Of a stretch of 46,631 nt of DNA, positions 45,343 through 46,631 are shown piece by piece. The stretch covers positions 25,488 through 72,118 of the forward strand of contig JAHFQY010000010.1 of the NCBI GenBank assembly GCA_023259065.1. The letters are read 5' to 3'. Origin of the DNA: Nitrosomonadales bacterium (lineage in GTDB: Bacteria; Pseudomonadota; Gammaproteobacteria; Burkholderiales; Gallionellaceae). Both the position numbers and the translations under genes were made by a program. The stretch's first letter is position 1; every line of letters begins with the position of its first letter. Below the pieces are notes generated by a model, which was given only the letters and a program-made list of their open reading frames with translations, had not been told where the DNA came from and ran no database searches.

Positions 45343-45852
45343 ATGCGTGCCATCGTGTTTGTTGTCTTTCTTGCAATTGGTTCACTTTCAATAGCAGCGG
45401 ATATTGAATTGCCAGGTGGTTGGCGTTACCCATCACGTTCCGATTATGCTGATGACTGGCTTGAGTTCGGCAAAATAGATTCGCCTCCCTTCGTTGCTAG
45501 AGCCGATTTCAACGGCGACGGTGTGCGCGATGAGGCATGGCTTCTCCTTAAACACACAGGTCCAGGGTGGGGCCTTTTCGTATTTCTTTCGCAGAAAGAT
45601 AAGCCGCATCAGGTCATAAAAATCGAAGAGCATGAAGGTGCAGGTGCACAATCGTACGGCATTGGTGTTCTTGCTCCCGGTAGCCACAAGACTGCTTGCG
45701 GCAAAGGATATGACGAGTGTGAAGCTGGCGAGCCGAAAGTGTTGGTGCTCAAACGCCCTGGGCTTGAGTTTTTTAAATTTGAAAGTGCCCTATCTGTTTT
45801 GTACTGGAGTGACCAAACAATATCGTTCAAACAAATTTGGCTGAGTGATTAG
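45343..45852 (+). CDS. Small secreted protein with EF-hand/FG-GAP-like loop
   Basis: A 169-residue exported protein I do not recognise. The signal peptide MRAIVFVVFLAIGSLSIAA precedes DIELPGGWRYP. Residues about 50-60 carry a calcium-loop-like DFNGDGVRDEAW (DxNxDGxxD), as in FG-GAP/VCBS or dockerin repeats, but only once. Two Cys (ACGKGYDECEAG) may form a disulfide. ATG 45343 has a poor ribosome site. The gene is AT-richer than lolB and is the only cargo between two direct repeats, so it looks like a mobile cassette. Confidence 0.7.
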   Translation: MRAIVFVVFLAIGSLSIAADIELPGGWRYPSRSDYADDWLEFGKIDSPPFVARADFNGDGVRDEAWLLLKHTGPGWGLFVFLSQKDKPHQVIKIEEHEGAGAQSYGIGVLAPGSHKTACGKGYDECEAGEPKVLVLKRPGLEFFKFESALSVLYWSDQTISFKQIWLSD

Positions 45853-45901
45853 AAGCACCTTACCCATGCTGTCGAAAGTAACTGGCTTACAGAGGGGTGG
45901 G

Positions 45902-45949
45902 GTGGAATTAAAATTGTTTATTGATTGATGAGTGGGGGATGCAGTAGGC
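45902..45949 (+). repeat. Second copy of the lolB 3' end
   Basis: About 46 bases (GTGGAATTAAAATTG then TTTATTGATTGATGAGTGGG then GGATGCAGTAGG) repeat lolB's last codons and stop (44878-44921), with a four-base ATTG insertion and a few substitutions. Here they have no upstream lolB, so this is a duplicated gene end, not a gene. Confidence 0.85.
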
Positions 45950-46012
45950 ACGCTGAGCGTCGTATTCCCCACTTTGGAAAAGAGGGGGCTAGGGAGATTT
46001 GATTTGAGGTGT

Positions 46013-46259
46013 GGAGGTGCGGGAGGTTTTGTCGGGGGTAGCCCGACAGCTAGTCACTTTTCTTGCTTCGCCAAGAAAAGTAACCCAAAGAAGGCGAACC
46101 CTGCCGTATCGCCCTTCGGGTTCCTTCGGTCGAGCAATAAAATTGGGCGGCTGCGCAACTCGCCCTAGCGGGGCACACAAACCGTGCCCCACTGCGGAGC
46201 TCGAACAGTGCTCGCCTTCATCCCAATTTTATTACTCGCCCTCAGCGATACAGAAGGGT
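46013..46259 (+). repeat. Structured dispersed repeat, copy 2 (direct)
   Basis: About 247 bp, same orientation as copy 1 and largely identical, including both hairpins and the shared start TTTGTCGGGGGTAGCCCGAC and end CCTCAGCG-N2-CAGAAGGG. The two copies differ mainly around the middle (cgccctacgggt versus cgcccttcgggt, cgacctgccgcgg versus cgtgccccactgcgg), as expected of independently drifting members of one repeat family. Confidence 0.88.
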
Positions 46260-46317
46260 GCCCAAACCCAGAGTGCATAGTGCATTGGGTTAATTCAGAT
46301 TGGTTTAACTCGTAAGG

Positions 46318-46402
46318 TGCCTAACCCCTCCCAACCTCCCCTTGTCAGGGGAGGAGCGGTTCGGCACTCCCCCTGTCAAGGGGAAGATGGAGGGGGTTTG
46401 CT
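46318..46402. repeat. C/G-rich palindromic repeat
   Basis: Contains CCTCCCC-TTGTCA-GGGGAGG (46335-46354), and a related CCCCCTGTCAAGGGG at about 46369-46383, within a pyrimidine- then purine-rich stretch. It is of the common dispersed C/G-rich kind and non-coding. The surrounding 46260-46467 holds no gene I can support. Confidence 0.55.
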
Positions 46403-46467
46403 GTTGGGGTTTGCTTCTCAATCCCCCTTATACGCCACCGAGTAGCACAGGCAAGACAGGGGATTTC

Positions 46468-46521
46468 GACGAGCACTGTTTGAGCTCGCGGCAGGGCACG
46501 GTTTGTGTGCGCTGCTAGGGC
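46468..46521 (-). repeat. Truncated third copy of the repeat (inverted)
   Basis: On the minus strand this reads GCCCTAGCAGCGCACACAAA, then CCGTGCCCTGCCGCGAGCTC, then AAACAGTGCTCGTC, matching the inside of copies 1 and 2 (for example 46162-46216). It is cut at GCCCTAG, exactly where the insertion-sequence end begins. Confidence 0.8.
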
Positions 46522-46631
46522 AATGGAATGGACACCTCCCACCTAAACGGCATCGTAATGTGCCAGACTGAAAGTCCAACCAATCAGTCAAAAGGAGGAG
46601 GTGTGAAATGGATATTACCCGTATTGGCATT
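46522..46631 (+). mobile_element. Left end of an IS110-family insertion sequence (partial)
   Basis: Sequence between the truncated repeat copy and the window edge. It has about 86 non-coding bases, a strong ribosome site (AAAGGAGGAGGTGTGAA) and the first codons of a transposase. ACACCTCC at 46532-46539 is complementary to GGAGGTGT at 46597-46604. The short leader suits the IS1111-like branch of the IS110 family. The exact element boundary cannot be fixed here. Confidence 0.5.
46608..46631 (+). CDS. IS110-family transposase, first codons only
   Basis: Only eight codons lie in the window: MDITRIGI. This matches the usual opening of IS110/IS1111 transposases (M-x-I-T-R-I/V-G-I-D-L-A-K), where the next Asp begins the RuvC-like DEDD active site. 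AAAGGAGGAGG lies just upstream. The call rests on this short start and the flanking repeat context. Confidence 0.55.

Noticed and set aside
45932-46168. 78-residue plus-strand frame with SHFSCFAKKSN
   Set aside because: A product of the hairpin sequence in repeat copy 2; this peptide type arises wherever the repeat occurs.

Overview
The window is most likely a chromosomal segment from a betaproteobacterium, probably of the Nitrosomonadales/Gallionellaceae kind. The main evidence is gene order. hisCBHAFIE-hinT-tatABC-HtrA-nif3-sspAB, ftsY-ftsE-ftsX divergent from two M16 peptidases-rsmD-coaD-ferredoxin, and mutM/TPR lipoprotein/lolB are all typical betaproteobacterial neighbourhoods. The genus is not resolved. 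No rRNA, tRNA, CRISPR array or complete mobile element was recognised.

Layout. (1) 15-5248, minus: the end of a glycan/surface-polymer cluster. It holds a TPR-GT61 glycosyltransferase, a putative 2OG-oxygenase-like protein, two SAM methyltransferases and a NeuD/PglD-type acyltransferase, and continues past the left edge. (2) 5336-9256, minus: a diguanylate cyclase and a NarL/NarX-type two-component pair. (3) 9515-15954, plus: histidine biosynthesis from hisC onward, hinT and the Tat translocase. (4) 16129-20160: HtrA/DegS-type protease (minus), Nif3, SspA and SspB (plus) and the heat-shock sigma factor RpoH (minus) with a CIRCE operator. The bc1 genes usually found between nif3 and sspA are absent. 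(5) 20370-24435, minus: a Fur-controlled iron operon (P19, OprB-like porin, cupredoxin, polyferredoxin) without an FTR1 permease. (6) 24600-25890: a small accessory patch with a decayed REP-associated transposase, an orphan lipoprotein and twin hairpins. (7) 25905-32718: ftsXEY (minus), then M16-M16-rsmD-coaD-fdx (plus). (8) 32952-42469: PDC-domain protein, hemerythrin-like protein, MutM, a very large PhnD-PAS-GAF-PAS-GGDEF-EAL protein and a GldAFG-type ABC exporter. (9) 42611-44919: TPR lipoprotein and LolB. (10) 44920-46631: a repeat-rich accessory zone. It carries two approximately 248-bp direct repeats around one small secreted-protein gene, a second copy of the lolB 3' end, a truncated inverted third repeat copy and the start of an IS110-family insertion sequence at the right edge.

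How the parts work together: the his genes form one tightly packed transcription unit leading into tatABC, which exports folded proteins. FtsY (SRP receptor) is translationally coupled to FtsE/FtsX (divisome ABC complex). LolB and the TPR lipoprotein serve the outer membrane. The DGC, two-component pair, PDC protein and GGDEF/EAL protein suggest substantial c-di-GMP and redox/nutrient sensing. The most unusual items are the repeat-bounded cassette behind lolB, the FTR1-less iron operon with an embedded porin, the missing petABC, the CIRCE-controlled rpoH, and two heptamer-periodic arrays around coaD-fdx.
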